Positions 40,588-49,606 of a DNA stretch of 64,000 nucleotides are shown here, piece after piece. The translations under genes and the position numbers were made by a program. The DNA is from an uncultured Lachnospiraceae bacterium (GTDB lineage Bacteria; Bacillota; Clostridia; Lachnospirales; Lachnospiraceae). Location of the stretch: NCBI GenBank assembly GCA_902779355.1, contig CACZBF010000003.1, positions 62,001 through 126,000 on the forward strand, in the 5' to 3' direction. Within the stretch, counting starts at the first letter, position 1. Every line of letters starts with the position of its first letter. The notes beneath the pieces were generated by a model that saw only the letters and a list, made by a program, of their open reading frames with translations, was not told the DNA's origin and ran no database searches.

Positions 40588-43176
40588 ATGGCTGCATTTG
40601 ACAGGGTGCAATCGGGGATTCCGGAGATGGATGAAAACTTTGACAACATCCGTCTCGGAGACAACGTGGTATGGCGCGTAGACGATCTGGAGCAGTTCAA
40701 ACTCTTTATGAAACCGTATGTCAGACAGGCGATCCTGGATAAACGAAACCTGATCTATTTTCGTTTTGCGACGCATGAACCGCTCCTCGAACCGCAAGAG
40801 GGACTCAAGATCATCGAGGTGGAATTGAATCACCGCTTTGAAAACTTCACCGTCGAGATCCGGGAGCATATCACGCAGGAAGGGCGGGACGCCTTCTATG
40901 TTTTTGACTGCCTGTCGGAGCTGCAGACTGCATGGTCGACAGACCTCATGATGGGCAATTTCTTCCAGGTGACCTGTCCCTATCTTTTTATTTTGGATAC
41001 CGTCGCCTTTTTCCCGTTGATCCGCGGGAAGCATTCCTTTCAGGCCATCGCGAAGATTCGGGATACGACGCAGCTTTTTCTGGATGTCTATGCAGATCAC
41101 AACCATGTCTATGTGCGGCCCGATAAGGTTTGGAACCGGTATTCCGAGACCATGTTTCTGCCGCATCTGTTCGTGCCAAAGGATGGTACCTTTCAACCGA
41201 TCCTGGATGGCGTGCTCGCCAGTCATTTTTATCAGGTGCTCGGCGCAGAGGAAGCCTCTCCTGATCGCGGCAATATGGACAGTTGGGACCGGTTTTTCAA
41301 CCTGTATGAAACCATGGTCGAAAACAATATGGATGTGACGGAGCAATGTCATCGCATCTGCGATATCATGATGACGCGGGACGAACGGCTGCGTGTGATG
41401 ATCAAGGATCATTTCAAACCGCGTGATTATCTGACGGTCAGAAAGCGCATGATCGGAACCGGCATGATCGGCGGGAAAGCCTGTGGCATGCTGCTCGCCA
41501 GAAAGATCATTGAAAACCGCTGCCCGGAGATCTTTGAAAAACTGGAACCGCATGATTCTTTTTATATCGGATCTGACGTGTTTTACTCTTTTATCGTGGA
41601 AAACCGTTTCTGGGATCTGAGGATCCGGCAGCGGAGCAAGGAGGAGTATTTTTCCGTTGCGGAGGAATTTGCAGAGAAGCTTATGACGGGGAAGTTCTCA
41701 CGTGAGATGGAAGAGCAGTTTGTGAAACTGCTGGAATACTACGGTCAGGATCCGATCATCGTCAGGTCGAGCTCGATTCTTGAGGATGGTTTCGGAAATG
41801 CCTTTGCCGGGAAATATGAATCGGTCTTTTGCTCTAATTCCGGGGATATGGATCAGCGTTTGGAGGAACTGGAAAATGCAGTGCGGACAGTCTATGCCAG
41901 TACCATGAGCAGGTCGGCACTCGATTACAGGAGCCGGCGCGGCCTGCAGGAGCGGGACGAGCAGATGGCGCTTCTTGTGCAGAGGGTGTCCGGTTCCTAT
42001 TACGGCGAATACTATATGCCATGCGTTGCAGGTGTCGGCTACTCGTACAGTCCGTATCGATTTATGGAAGATCTGGATCCGACAGCCGGGATGCTGCGGC
42101 TCGTCATGGGGCTTGGAACCTCTGCCGTGGACCGGACGGAAGGGTCTTATCCGAGGCTTGTAAGTCTGGATAAGCCGAAAGCAACGACAGCCAGAGATTG
42201 CAAGGAAAAGCATCTGTATTCCCAGCGCAAACTGGAACTCATGAACCGTGCCACGAGGAGTCTCGAACAGCTTGATCCGGATATCGTGAAACCGTTTTTG
42301 CCGGCATTCATGAAGAAACTGTTGTTTGAACATGACTATGATACGGAACGGATCTTCCGTGAGAGAGGGCAGTACCGGGAAATTGAGTTCGTTTCCTGTC
42401 AGGGGATCGTGGAAAAAGAGGATCTGATGGAACAGATGAAAACGATCCTGTCCGCCATTCAAAAAGAGTATGAGTACCCGGTCGATACCGAGTTTACGAT
42501 CAATCTGTCCGAAGACGGCGACTACGTGATCAACCTCCTGCAGTGCCGGCCGCTGCAGGTCTATCAGGATGCGGAGGAGATGGAGCTTCCGGAAGATGTA
42601 CCGGCTGAGCAGATCCTGTTTGAGTGCAGGGGCTCTGCGATGGGATTGTCACGGTATGAAAAGCTGGATCTGATCGTTGCGGTAGACCCGGTCAATTATT
42701 ACAACATGCCCTATAAAGAAAAATACAGGGTTGGACTCGCGATCGGTGGCATCAACTGGGCGATGCGCGGCAAGGAGAAAAAGATGCTCCTGATGACACC
42801 CGGCAGGATCGGGACCTCGTCGCCGGAACTTGGCGTCCCGGCTCTGTTTTCGGACATCAGTGAATATGAGGCGATCTGTGAGATCGCGGATTCCCGCGCC
42901 GGTTATAATCCGGAGCTTTCTTACGGCAGTCATTTCTTCCAGGATCTTGTGGAAGCGGGGATTCTTTACAATGCGATCTTTGAAAATGAAAAGACGATCG
43001 CATTTCATCCGGAACTGATGGACGGCTATAAAAATATGCTGACAGAATATGATCCGAAACAACAGGACCTTCAGGATATTGTAAAGGTCTATGATGTTTC
43101 GGATCAGGATTTCAGACTCTGTAACGATATGAAGAACGAACGGATCCTTTGCTTCAGATCAGATCGTCCTGTGTGA
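40588..43176 (+). CDS. PEP-synthase-type ATP-grasp protein without a phosphohistidine domain
   Basis: 862 aa from ATG 40588 behind GGGAGGAG. The first ~275 residues (DRVQSGIPEMDENFDNIRLGDNVVW) form an unassigned domain, perhaps a decayed RecA/KaiC-like fold. From ~290 a PPDK_N/PEP-synthase ATP-grasp domain appears: GTGMIGGKACGMLLAR, DPIIVRSSSILEDGFGNAFAGKYES, VQRVSGSYYGEYYMP, ending in FTINLSEDGDYVINLLQCRPLQ. The TSH phosphohistidine loop and the PEP barrel of real PEP synthase are not there; the C-terminal ~230 residues are different. So PEP synthesis is unlikely; it may phosphorylate another acceptor. Its end overlaps the convergent acyltransferase gene by 23 bp. Confidence 0.8.
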   Translation: MAAFDRVQSGIPEMDENFDNIRLGDNVVWRVDDLEQFKLFMKPYVRQAILDKRNLIYFRFATHEPLLEPQEGLKIIEVELNHRFENFTVEIREHITQEGRDAFYVFDCLSELQTAWSTDLMMGNFFQVTCPYLFILDTVAFFPLIRGKHSFQAIAKIRDTTQLFLDVYADHNHVYVRPDKVWNRYSETMFLPHLFVPKDGTFQPILDGVLASHFYQVLGAEEASPDRGNMDSWDRFFNLYETMVENNMDVTEQCHRICDIMMTRDERLRVMIKDHFKPRDYLTVRKRMIGTGMIGGKACGMLLARKIIENRCPEIFEKLEPHDSFYIGSDVFYSFIVENRFWDLRIRQRSKEEYFSVAEEFAEKLMTGKFSREMEEQFVKLLEYYGQDPIIVRSSSILEDGFGNAFAGKYESVFCSNSGDMDQRLEELENAVRTVYASTMSRSALDYRSRRGLQERDEQMALLVQRVSGSYYGEYYMPCVAGVGYSYSPYRFMEDLDPTAGMLRLVMGLGTSAVDRTEGSYPRLVSLDKPKATTARDCKEKHLYSQRKLELMNRATRSLEQLDPDIVKPFLPAFMKKLLFEHDYDTERIFRERGQYREIEFVSCQGIVEKEDLMEQMKTILSAIQKEYEYPVDTEFTINLSEDGDYVINLLQCRPLQVYQDAEEMELPEDVPAEQILFECRGSAMGLSRYEKLDLIVAVDPVNYYNMPYKEKYRVGLAIGGINWAMRGKEKKMLLMTPGRIGTSSPELGVPALFSDISEYEAICEIADSRAGYNPELSYGSHFFQDLVEAGILYNAIFENEKTIAFHPELMDGYKNMLTEYDPKQQDLQDIVKVYDVSDQDFRLCNDMKNERILCFRSDRPV

Positions 43177-44416
43177 TCTCAACCGCAGCGAGCTGGTAAA
43201 ATTCCAGTTCCTGGGCCTGCCTTTCCTCTGCGGCACGATAGCCCATGCAGGCACAACCGATCGCAATCGCGCCTAGAACGATCGCACAGGTAAACCAGCG
43301 ACCCTTTCCCCAGACGGCCGGATCCTTGGAATATTTTCCGGTGATGATGTCTGCGAACACATATCTGAGGATGCAAAGCGTCATGACGACGATCAGCATC
43401 AAAACGCTCTGCGCAATGAATACAGCCGAAGGATCCTCCGGGTAGCGTGTCGGAAATCCCGTGATGGTACAGAGGATCCAAAAGAAGAACATGTGGTAGA
43501 TGTAGATCAGCAGAGAGTGGGAGCCGAGCCATGCCAGCTCTTTGACGCGCATGCCCGCCTGCTCGATCTTTTTGCAGAGGACGCCAAGACCCCAGATGCC
43601 GAGCAGGCATGCCGCAATGCAAAGCAGCATGTTAAGGACTTCGTTCTCCGGGAAAGTGCCACGATACATATCGACATTTTCCGTTTGCAGCATGGAGATT
43701 ACAATACCGCCGGTTAATGCTGCAATAGAAAGCACCCATTCCTTCGCACCGGAGAGTTTCTCGCTTTCAAACAAATGATAATTCCCGGCAAAAGAGCCGA
43801 GCAGCATAAACGCAGCCCAGAACGGAACCAGCTGCAGATTGTAAGGAAGCTCAATTGAAAAGGCACGAAACACACCCGTAACTGCAAACAGCGCAGCTGC
43901 GGTAAGGATCAGTTTTGCTTTGGATTTGATCACGTGATCCACGATGAGGAAGAACACGATGCTGGCAAGCAGCATGACCAGAAGGAACCAAAAGTCGGCC
44001 AGGAAAAGATAGCGTTTTCCGAGATGATAGTATTCCCACTGAAACCAATTTTGGATCACACGATTCCAGATACAGCCGCCATAGAAGTTGCGGAGACAGT
44101 AGAGCGTCTCCAGCATCGGTGCGCCGCCGGAAGCCACAAGATAGATGGTTCCTACCACCCAGAAAAAGATAGAGTATTTGAAAAACGGGATGAGCAGCGC
44201 TTTCACCCTGCTCGTGATGTTTTCTCCGAGGCTCTTTTTACCGGAACGGTGGAAATAGCCTGAGAAGAAAAAAAAGGCAGTCAGTGAGATTTCAAGTGTG
44301 TGATTGATAAAATCCTTTGCGAGACACGGCGCCAAAATGTGATAGACCACCATGTGAATGATCGCGATCCCCTTCACCATGTCTACAAATTGCAGTCGTT
44401 TGCCTTCGTTGCTCAT
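43154..44416 (-). CDS. Membrane acyltransferase (acyltransferase-3 family)
   Basis: 420 aa from the ATG at 44416 with AAAGGAG upstream; the longer frame from 44590 overlaps its own promoter. About ten membrane helices. LQFVDMVKGIAIIHMVVYHIL is the family's N-terminal signature with the conserved His, and FFFFSGYFHRS follows. Members O-acetylate or otherwise acylate cell-surface sugars, peptidoglycan or teichoic acid. The C-terminus is short and cytoplasmic, without an SGNH domain. It is the only metabolic gene on the minus strand in this area. Confidence 0.88.
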   Translation of the reverse strand: MSNEGKRLQFVDMVKGIAIIHMVVYHILAPCLAKDFINHTLEISLTAFFFFSGYFHRSGKKSLGENITSRVKALLIPFFKYSIFFWVVGTIYLVASGGAPMLETLYCLRNFYGGCIWNRVIQNWFQWEYYHLGKRYLFLADFWFLLVMLLASIVFFLIVDHVIKSKAKLILTAAALFAVTGVFRAFSIELPYNLQLVPFWAAFMLLGSFAGNYHLFESEKLSGAKEWVLSIAALTGGIVISMLQTENVDMYRGTFPENEVLNMLLCIAACLLGIWGLGVLCKKIEQAGMRVKELAWLGSHSLLIYIYHMFFFWILCTITGFPTRYPEDPSAVFIAQSVLMLIVVMTLCILRYVFADIITGKYSKDPAVWGKGRWFTCAIVLGAIAIGCACMGYRAAEERQAQELEFYQLAAVEITQDDLI

Positions 44417-44487
44417 AACCGGATGCTCCTTTTTCGGTTGGGTTTTACTTATTATCAGATGATGAAAACGCCAAAAGTCAGATACCG

Positions 44488-44523
44488 ATGCGCCTATTAT
44501 AGCGCATGAAAGAAAAATAGCAA
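44488..44523 (-). promoter_or_regulatory. Promoter of the acyltransferase gene with a palindrome around the -10
   Basis: Minus strand: TTGCTA (44523-44518), 16 bp, TATAAT (44501-44496). The inverted repeat ATGCGC-8 bp-GCGCAT (44488-44507) encloses the -10, so it may be an operator. Confidence 0.6.
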
Positions 44524-44553
44524 AATAAATGTGCGCAATCACCCCATATCTGC

Positions 44554-44559
44554 TAAAAT
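44554..44559 (+). promoter_or_regulatory. Possible extended -10 of the YugP-type gene
   Basis: TGC-TAAAAT, 30 bp before the ATG at 44589. No -35 match. Confidence 0.35.
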
Positions 44560-44588
44560 CAAGTTGATGTTCATACGGGAGGGGAATC

Positions 44589-45296
44589 ATGTATTACTAC
44601 GGATATTACTTTGATTGGACATACATTCTGGTGCTTATCGGGGCGGCGATCAGCGGGATCGCTTCGATCAATGTCCATACGACATACAACAAATATGCGA
44701 AGGTCATGCAGCATCAGGGACTGACGGCGCAGGATGCGGCGCAGCATATCCTGGAGAGCGCCGGGATCTATGATGTCGGGATTGAGCGGGTTGGCGGCAA
44801 TCTTTCGGATCATTATGCACCGAAGGAAAAAGTATTACGGCTGTCCGACAGCGTTTACGGGTCGTCTTCCGTGGCGGCGATCGGCGTAGCGGCTCATGAA
44901 TGCGGCCATGCGGTTCAGCACAAGACAGGGTATGCACTGCTAAACTTACGGACGGCGGCAGTGCCGATCGCAAAGTTCGGATCCTACCTTTCCTGGCCGG
45001 TGATCCTGCTTGGCCTCTTGTTCGGTTGGATCGGCATGCTCAGAGTTGGCATTTTCCTGTTTATGTTCGTGGTCGCTTTCCAGCTGATCACACTGCCCGT
45101 GGAGTTTGATGCCTCCAGACGGGCGCTTGCAATCCTGAAAAATGACCATATGCTCGAGGGTCAGGAGTTTGAAGGCGCGAAGAAGGTACTGATTGCGGCG
45201 GCAATGACCTATGTTGCGGCACTTTTTACCTCGATTCTGCAGCTTGCCCGGCTCATTTTGCTGGCAAGAGGGGGCAGCGGAAGGCGTCGCGATTGA
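44589..45296 (+). CDS. YugP-type membrane zinc metallopeptidase
   Basis: 235 aa. Zinc motif HECGH at 103-107 (AIGVAAHECGHAVQH), later third ligand region TLPVEFDASRRAL with conserved E. Membrane helices at about 10-26, 130-165 and 200-225. The family (neutral zinc metallopeptidase, COG2738) is membrane-bound with unknown substrate. Ribosome site GGGAGGGG. Confidence 0.92.
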   Translation: MYYYGYYFDWTYILVLIGAAISGIASINVHTTYNKYAKVMQHQGLTAQDAAQHILESAGIYDVGIERVGGNLSDHYAPKEKVLRLSDSVYGSSSVAAIGVAAHECGHAVQHKTGYALLNLRTAAVPIAKFGSYLSWPVILLGLLFGWIGMLRVGIFLFMFVVAFQLITLPVEFDASRRALAILKNDHMLEGQEFEGAKKVLIAAAMTYVAALFTSILQLARLILLARGGSGRRRD

Positions 45297-45309
45297 AGGG
45301 GCAAAATCA

Positions 45310-45338
45310 TTGACAGCAAGCGGGATAAGCAATAAAAT
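45310..45338 (+). promoter_or_regulatory. Strong sigma-A promoter of deoD
   Basis: TTGACA (45310-45315, perfect), 17 bp, TAAAAT (45333-45338). ATG of deoD at 45403 behind AAGGAGGAAAT. Confidence 0.75.
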
Positions 45339-45402
45339 AGATTTGCTGACGTGTTCTTTTTTCATGGGCAGTCAAACGATGTTTCTAAGGAGGAAATGAT
45401 CA

Positions 45403-46134
45403 ATGGGGCAGTCTTCACCATCCGCCTGCATCGAGCTGATTGATGGCACGCATGTGGCGAAATGTGTCTTGATGCCGGGAGATCCGCTGCGCGCAAAGTA
45501 TGTGGCAGATCATTACCTGGAGAACCCGGTGCTTTTCAATTCCGTTCGGAATATGTTCGGTTATACCGGCACTTACAAAGGAAAGGAAGTCTCCGTCATG
45601 GGAAGCGGCATGGGTGTACCGTCCATGGTGCTGTATGCATATGAGCTTTTCAACTTTTTCGGCGTGGAAGCGATCATTAGGATCGGCAGTGCCGGCGGGA
45701 TCGCGGACAATGTTAAGGTACGAGACGTTCTGATCGCAATGAGCGCGTCGACAAATTCCGACGCTGGATCTGCCTATGATATCCCGGGCGTGCTCGCGCC
45801 GACGGCGGACTGGGAGATGCTGAAAAATGCTGTAACAGCCGCAGAGGAGCTGAAGGTAAACACGGCGGTGGGCAGTGTCTACACCTCGGATTATTTTTAT
45901 CATCCGTCGGGCAACATTAATGAAAAGATCAAAAAAGCAGGATTGCTTGCGGTAGAGATGGAGACGGCAGGGCTTTATCTGACGGCCATGAACAACGGCA
46001 AGAAAGCATTGTCGGTTTTGTCGATCTCGGACCACATCTTCACCGGAGAAGCATTATCCGCAGAAGAACGACAGAACTCGTTCCACGAAATGATGGAGAT
46101 TGCGCTGGAGACGGCGATTCGCACCAATCTGTAA
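45403..46134 (+). CDS. deoD: Purine nucleoside phosphorylase DeoD type
   Basis: 243 aa, usual length of the hexameric enzyme. It splits purine (deoxy)nucleosides with phosphate to free base and (deoxy)ribose-1-phosphate. VLMPGDPLRAKYVADHYL, NMFGYTGTYKGKEVSVMGSGMGVPS, RIGSAGGI and VEMETAGLY with SDHI are all in place. It feeds purine salvage and could act on adenosine or inosine from the SAH pathway genes 2-4 kb downstream. Confidence 0.95.
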   Translation: MGQSSPSACIELIDGTHVAKCVLMPGDPLRAKYVADHYLENPVLFNSVRNMFGYTGTYKGKEVSVMGSGMGVPSMVLYAYELFNFFGVEAIIRIGSAGGIADNVKVRDVLIAMSASTNSDAGSAYDIPGVLAPTADWEMLKNAVTAAEELKVNTAVGSVYTSDYFYHPSGNINEKIKKAGLLAVEMETAGLYLTAMNNGKKALSVLSISDHIFTGEALSAEERQNSFHEMMEIALETAIRTNL

Positions 46135-46194
46135 ATAGAAACCGGATGTAGGTTTCCGGGAAATATAAAAAATGAAGAAAGGCAGGGGGTAAAA

Positions 46195-48243
46195 ATGGCT
46201 GAAAAAAAAGAAAAGACAGCCCTGAAAAACGGAGAAGGAGTATCAGCAAAGGACAGTATTCGCACAAAGCTGATTATTGTCATGGCTGCATTGGTAGCGG
46301 TACCGCTGGTGCTTACCATTCTGTTCAGTACACTGAACACGATCAAACAGGGTGAGCAAAGCATCGTTACCATGAATGACATTCAGGTGGAATCCGTAGA
46401 GCGTGATCTGGCAGACACGCTGGATGTGAACATGACAGCGATCCAGACTGTTGCGGCATCGCCGAGTACAGTGCAGTGCCTCGAAAATCCTGACGATGAA
46501 GAACTGGCAGCGGCAGTACTTGCACAGATTCAACAGGTAGATGCGAACATAGGAGACGGAAATGCCATTGCGGTATCCGGAGCGGATGGAATGCAGCTGG
46601 TAAAGTCCAAAGGTGATCCGGTGGATGTTTCCGAGCGTGAGTATTTCCAGAAAGCGATGGCCGGCGAGACTTACATCTCCGACATGCAGATTTCCAAGTC
46701 CAGCGGCTCTTTGATCGCAACGCTTTCAGCACCTGTTTATAACGCAGACGGCTCTCAGATCATCGGTATCGTACAGCGCAACTACAACCTGTCCGTTTTG
46801 CATGAACTTGTGGAAAGCGATGTTGTGGAAGACCGGCAGGAGATTCTGATTGTGGATCGGACCGGCATGGTGATCGCGCATTCTGCACGTGAAATGACGG
46901 CGGAAGAACCGGAAGACCAGTCTGCCAATCCTTTTTATACCGACTCCAGAGGAGAACAGACTGCCGGAGATTATGAGGCGAAGTTTCAAGGAGAAACCTG
47001 GATGGTGTCCTGGGAAAAAGAGCCGAGCTCAGGGTGGGTAGTTGCCTCCTGCCGTTTGCGCGCTGTTACCATGGCAAGCACCATGCGTGTGGCGATCATC
47101 CTGATCATCCTCGGCGTGGTGTGCCTTGTTGTAGCGATCCTGATCGCGCTGCTGTTTGCAAAATCCATTACCCAGCCTGTCCAGGCTATCAACGAATCTT
47201 TGTCGAAGCTTTCCAACGGACATTTCCATAGGATCGATAAGTTCGAAAGTCGGAAGGATGAGTTCGGGCACATGGTGAGAGCCACCAATACCTTGATCGA
47301 TAAACTTTCTGCGATTGTTTCCAATATCAAGCAGTCTGCATCTTCCGTGAATTCCTCTTCCGAAGCACTGGCAGAGACCACTGGTCAGATTTCCCAGACT
47401 GCGGATGATGTGTCCAATGCAGTACAGGATATCGCAAGCGGCGCAACGCAGCAGGCGGAAGAGATTCAGAATGCCACCACAAATACGAACCAGATCAGCG
47501 ATAATATCCAGAACGTGACGAACAATTCCTCTACGCTTGAAGAGTCCGCAAATTCTATGAATGAGGAGAGCAAGGAGAGTGCGGCGCAGCTTGACAAGCT
47601 GAAAGTCTCCTCCGAGGAGATGGGTCATGCCGTTGACGAGATTTATGAGAGGATCGGCGCGACCAGCAAAGCGGTCGAAAACATCAACAGTAAGGTGGAT
47701 GCCATCAGTTCCATTGCTTCCCAGACAAACCTTCTGGCACTCAACGCTTCCATTGAGGCTGCCCGGGCAGGCGAGGCAGGACGTGGATTCGCAGTTGTTG
47801 CGGAAGAGATCGGACAACTGGCAGATGATTCCGCGAAGTCCGCATCCGAGATCAAAGAACAGATGGATGTTCTTCTGCAGGAGTCTCAGGATGCCGTGAA
47901 GAAAGCAGAAGAAGTACGGAAAGCCACAGAGGAGCAGCGCTTGATCCTGGACAACTCCGTACAGAGCATCGACGGCCTGATCAACCAGATCGGCCAGACC
48001 ATGCAGGGGATCCAGTCCATTACCCAGAGCGCGGATGCCTGCAACGATTCCAAGCTCGTGGTGGTGGATGCGATGGATTCGCTGTCTGCGATTTCCGAAG
48101 AGAATGCAGCTTCCACGGAAGAAACTTCCGCATCCATGCAGGAGCTTTCTGCCACAGTGGCGACCCTTTCTACTGCAGCGGACAATCTGAAGGATGTTTC
48201 CAACAACCTGATGGAACAGATCGCGTTCTTCAAGGAAGATTAG
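46195..48243 (+). CDS. Methyl-accepting chemotaxis protein
   Basis: 682 aa. N-terminal membrane helix (~22-46), extracytoplasmic dCache-like sensor domain ([40 protein letters not shown]), second helix at ~297-322, HAMP ([19 protein letters not shown]), and a long signalling helix pair with the hairpin tip [20 protein letters not shown]. Ligand unknown; small amino or carboxylic acids are common for this sensor type. It implies a chemotaxis machinery elsewhere. It lies between deoD and ahcY; ahcY follows by 10 bp. Confidence 0.93.
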   Translation: MAEKKEKTALKNGEGVSAKDSIRTKLIIVMAALVAVPLVLTILFSTLNTIKQGEQSIVTMNDIQVESVERDLADTLDVNMTAIQTVAASPSTVQCLENPDDEELAAAVLAQIQQVDANIGDGNAIAVSGADGMQLVKSKGDPVDVSEREYFQKAMAGETYISDMQISKSSGSLIATLSAPVYNADGSQIIGIVQRNYNLSVLHELVESDVVEDRQEILIVDRTGMVIAHSAREMTAEEPEDQSANPFYTDSRGEQTAGDYEAKFQGETWMVSWEKEPSSGWVVASCRLRAVTMASTMRVAIILIILGVVCLVVAILIALLFAKSITQPVQAINESLSKLSNGHFHRIDKFESRKDEFGHMVRATNTLIDKLSAIVSNIKQSASSVNSSSEALAETTGQISQTADDVSNAVQDIASGATQQAEEIQNATTNTNQISDNIQNVTNNSSTLEESANSMNEESKESAAQLDKLKVSSEEMGHAVDEIYERIGATSKAVENINSKVDAISSIASQTNLLALNASIEAARAGEAGRGFAVVAEEIGQLADDSAKSASEIKEQMDVLLQESQDAVKKAEEVRKATEEQRLILDNSVQSIDGLINQIGQTMQGIQSITQSADACNDSKLVVVDAMDSLSAISEENAASTEETSASMQELSATVATLSTAADNLKDVSNNLMEQIAFFKED

Positions 48244-48253
48244 GAGGAATAAC

Positions 48254-49498
48254 ATGGCAAGTGAAATCAGAGATCCGAACCTTGCGCCAAGTGGCGCAAT
48301 GAAGATCGCATGGGTGAAGGACCACTGCGATCTGTTGCGGACCTTGGAAAAGGAATTTTCGGAGACCAAACCCTTTGCAGGGAAAAAGGTGGCGCTTTCC
48401 GTCCATCTGGAGGCAAAGACAGCCTATCTGTGCAAAGTACTTGCGGCAGGCGGTGCCGAGATGTATATTACAGGGTCCAACCCCTTATCCACACAGGACG
48501 ATGTGGCAGCTGCGCTTGTTGCGGACGGATTGGAAGTCCATGCCTGGTATGGCTGCACGGACGAGGAATATGACCGCCATATCCGTTCCGTTCTTTCCGT
48601 CGGACCGAATATCATCATTGACGATGGTGGCGATCTGGTGCATATGATGCATACCGAATATCGTGATCTGATCCCCGGTGTGATCGGAGGGTGCGAAGAG
48701 ACGACCACAGGCATCATCAGGCTGGAAGCCATGAACCGTGCCGGGGAGCTCGAATTCCCCATGGTCAAGGTCAACAACGCACAGTGCAAGCACTTCTTTG
48801 ACAACCGTTACGGTACCGGTCAGTCTGTCTGGGACGGGATCAACCGCACCACAAATCTGATCGTGGCAGGAAAGACGGTGGTCGTTGCAGGCTACGGATG
48901 GTGTGGAAAAGGTGTTGCAATGCGGGCCAAGGGCCTCGGCGCCAAGGTGATCGTGACGGAGATCGATCCGGTGAAGGCGATCGAAGCCGTGATGGACGGT
49001 TTTGAAGTCATGCCGATGAAGAAAGCAGCAGCGCTTGGTGATTTCTTTGTCACCGTGACAGGATGCGACAAGGTCATCGATGAGGAAGACTTCAACGAGA
49101 TGAAGGATGGAGCGATCCTCTGCAATGCCGGACACTTTGACTGTGAGATCGACATGGCGGGGCTCAGAAAGCTTGCAGTGAAGTCTGCAGAGTTACGGCA
49201 TAATATCATGGGTTACACGCTGCCCAACGGCAGGACCCTTGCTGTACTTGGCGAAGGAAGGCTCGTAAATCTGGCATGTGCAGACGGACATCCTGCAGAG
49301 ATCATGGATATGAGTTTTGCGATCCAGGCGCTTTCCGCAAAATATCTGATCGAACATGGCAAAGAGTTGACCGAAAAACTGATCGATGTACCGGAAGAAG
49401 TGGATCGCGATGTGGCTGTGAAGAAGCTCGCATTCCTTGGGAAGGAGATCGATACATTGACGCCGGAGCAGGAGGCTTATCTCAATCAATCTTTGTAA
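48254..49498 (+). CDS. ahcY: S-adenosylhomocysteine hydrolase
   Basis: 414 aa, the shorter archaeal/clostridial type without the ~40-residue insertion of proteobacterial and eukaryotic enzymes. Cleaves SAH to homocysteine and adenosine with bound NAD. KVALSVHLEAKTAYLCKVL, DDGGDL, EETTTGIIRLEAM, NNAQCKHFFDNRYGTGQS and the NAD loop VVVAGYGWCGKGVAMRAKG are present. Co-directional with the MTA/SAH deaminase downstream, giving two routes for SAH removal. Confidence 0.94.
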   Translation: MASEIRDPNLAPSGAMKIAWVKDHCDLLRTLEKEFSETKPFAGKKVALSVHLEAKTAYLCKVLAAGGAEMYITGSNPLSTQDDVAAALVADGLEVHAWYGCTDEEYDRHIRSVLSVGPNIIIDDGGDLVHMMHTEYRDLIPGVIGGCEETTTGIIRLEAMNRAGELEFPMVKVNNAQCKHFFDNRYGTGQSVWDGINRTTNLIVAGKTVVVAGYGWCGKGVAMRAKGLGAKVIVTEIDPVKAIEAVMDGFEVMPMKKAAALGDFFVTVTGCDKVIDEEDFNEMKDGAILCNAGHFDCEIDMAGLRKLAVKSAELRHNIMGYTLPNGRTLAVLGEGRLVNLACADGHPAEIMDMSFAIQALSAKYLIEHGKELTEKLIDVPEEVDRDVAVKKLAFLGKEIDTLTPEQEAYLNQSL

Positions 49499-49548
49499 AG
49501 CATACGCTTCGCTTTGCACATCGTGATTGTGAACAGGTATATTCGATA

Positions 49549-49583
49549 CAAGCGTCAAAAGTGCATGTGACTGTTGGCGCTTG
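49549..49583 (+). promoter_or_regulatory. Hairpin in the ahcY-mtaD gap
   Basis: Arms CAAGCGTCAA (49549-49558) and TTGGCGCTTG (49574-49583), 10 bp with one G-U pair, 15-base loop, no T run. It ends 23 bases before the mtaD start. It could be an mRNA stabiliser, a processing site or part of a small regulatory leader. Confidence 0.45.
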
Positions 49584-49606
49584 CATCATTTTAGAAAGGA
49601 TTTTTT

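Noticed and set aside
46135-46194. Hairpin GAAACC/GGTTTC after deoD as a terminator
   Set aside because: Six base pairs and no T run.
49499-49606. SAH or SAM riboswitch between ahcY and mtaD
   Set aside because: The 108-bp gap holds one simple hairpin and none of the conserved cores I know for these riboswitches; kept only as a plain hairpin.
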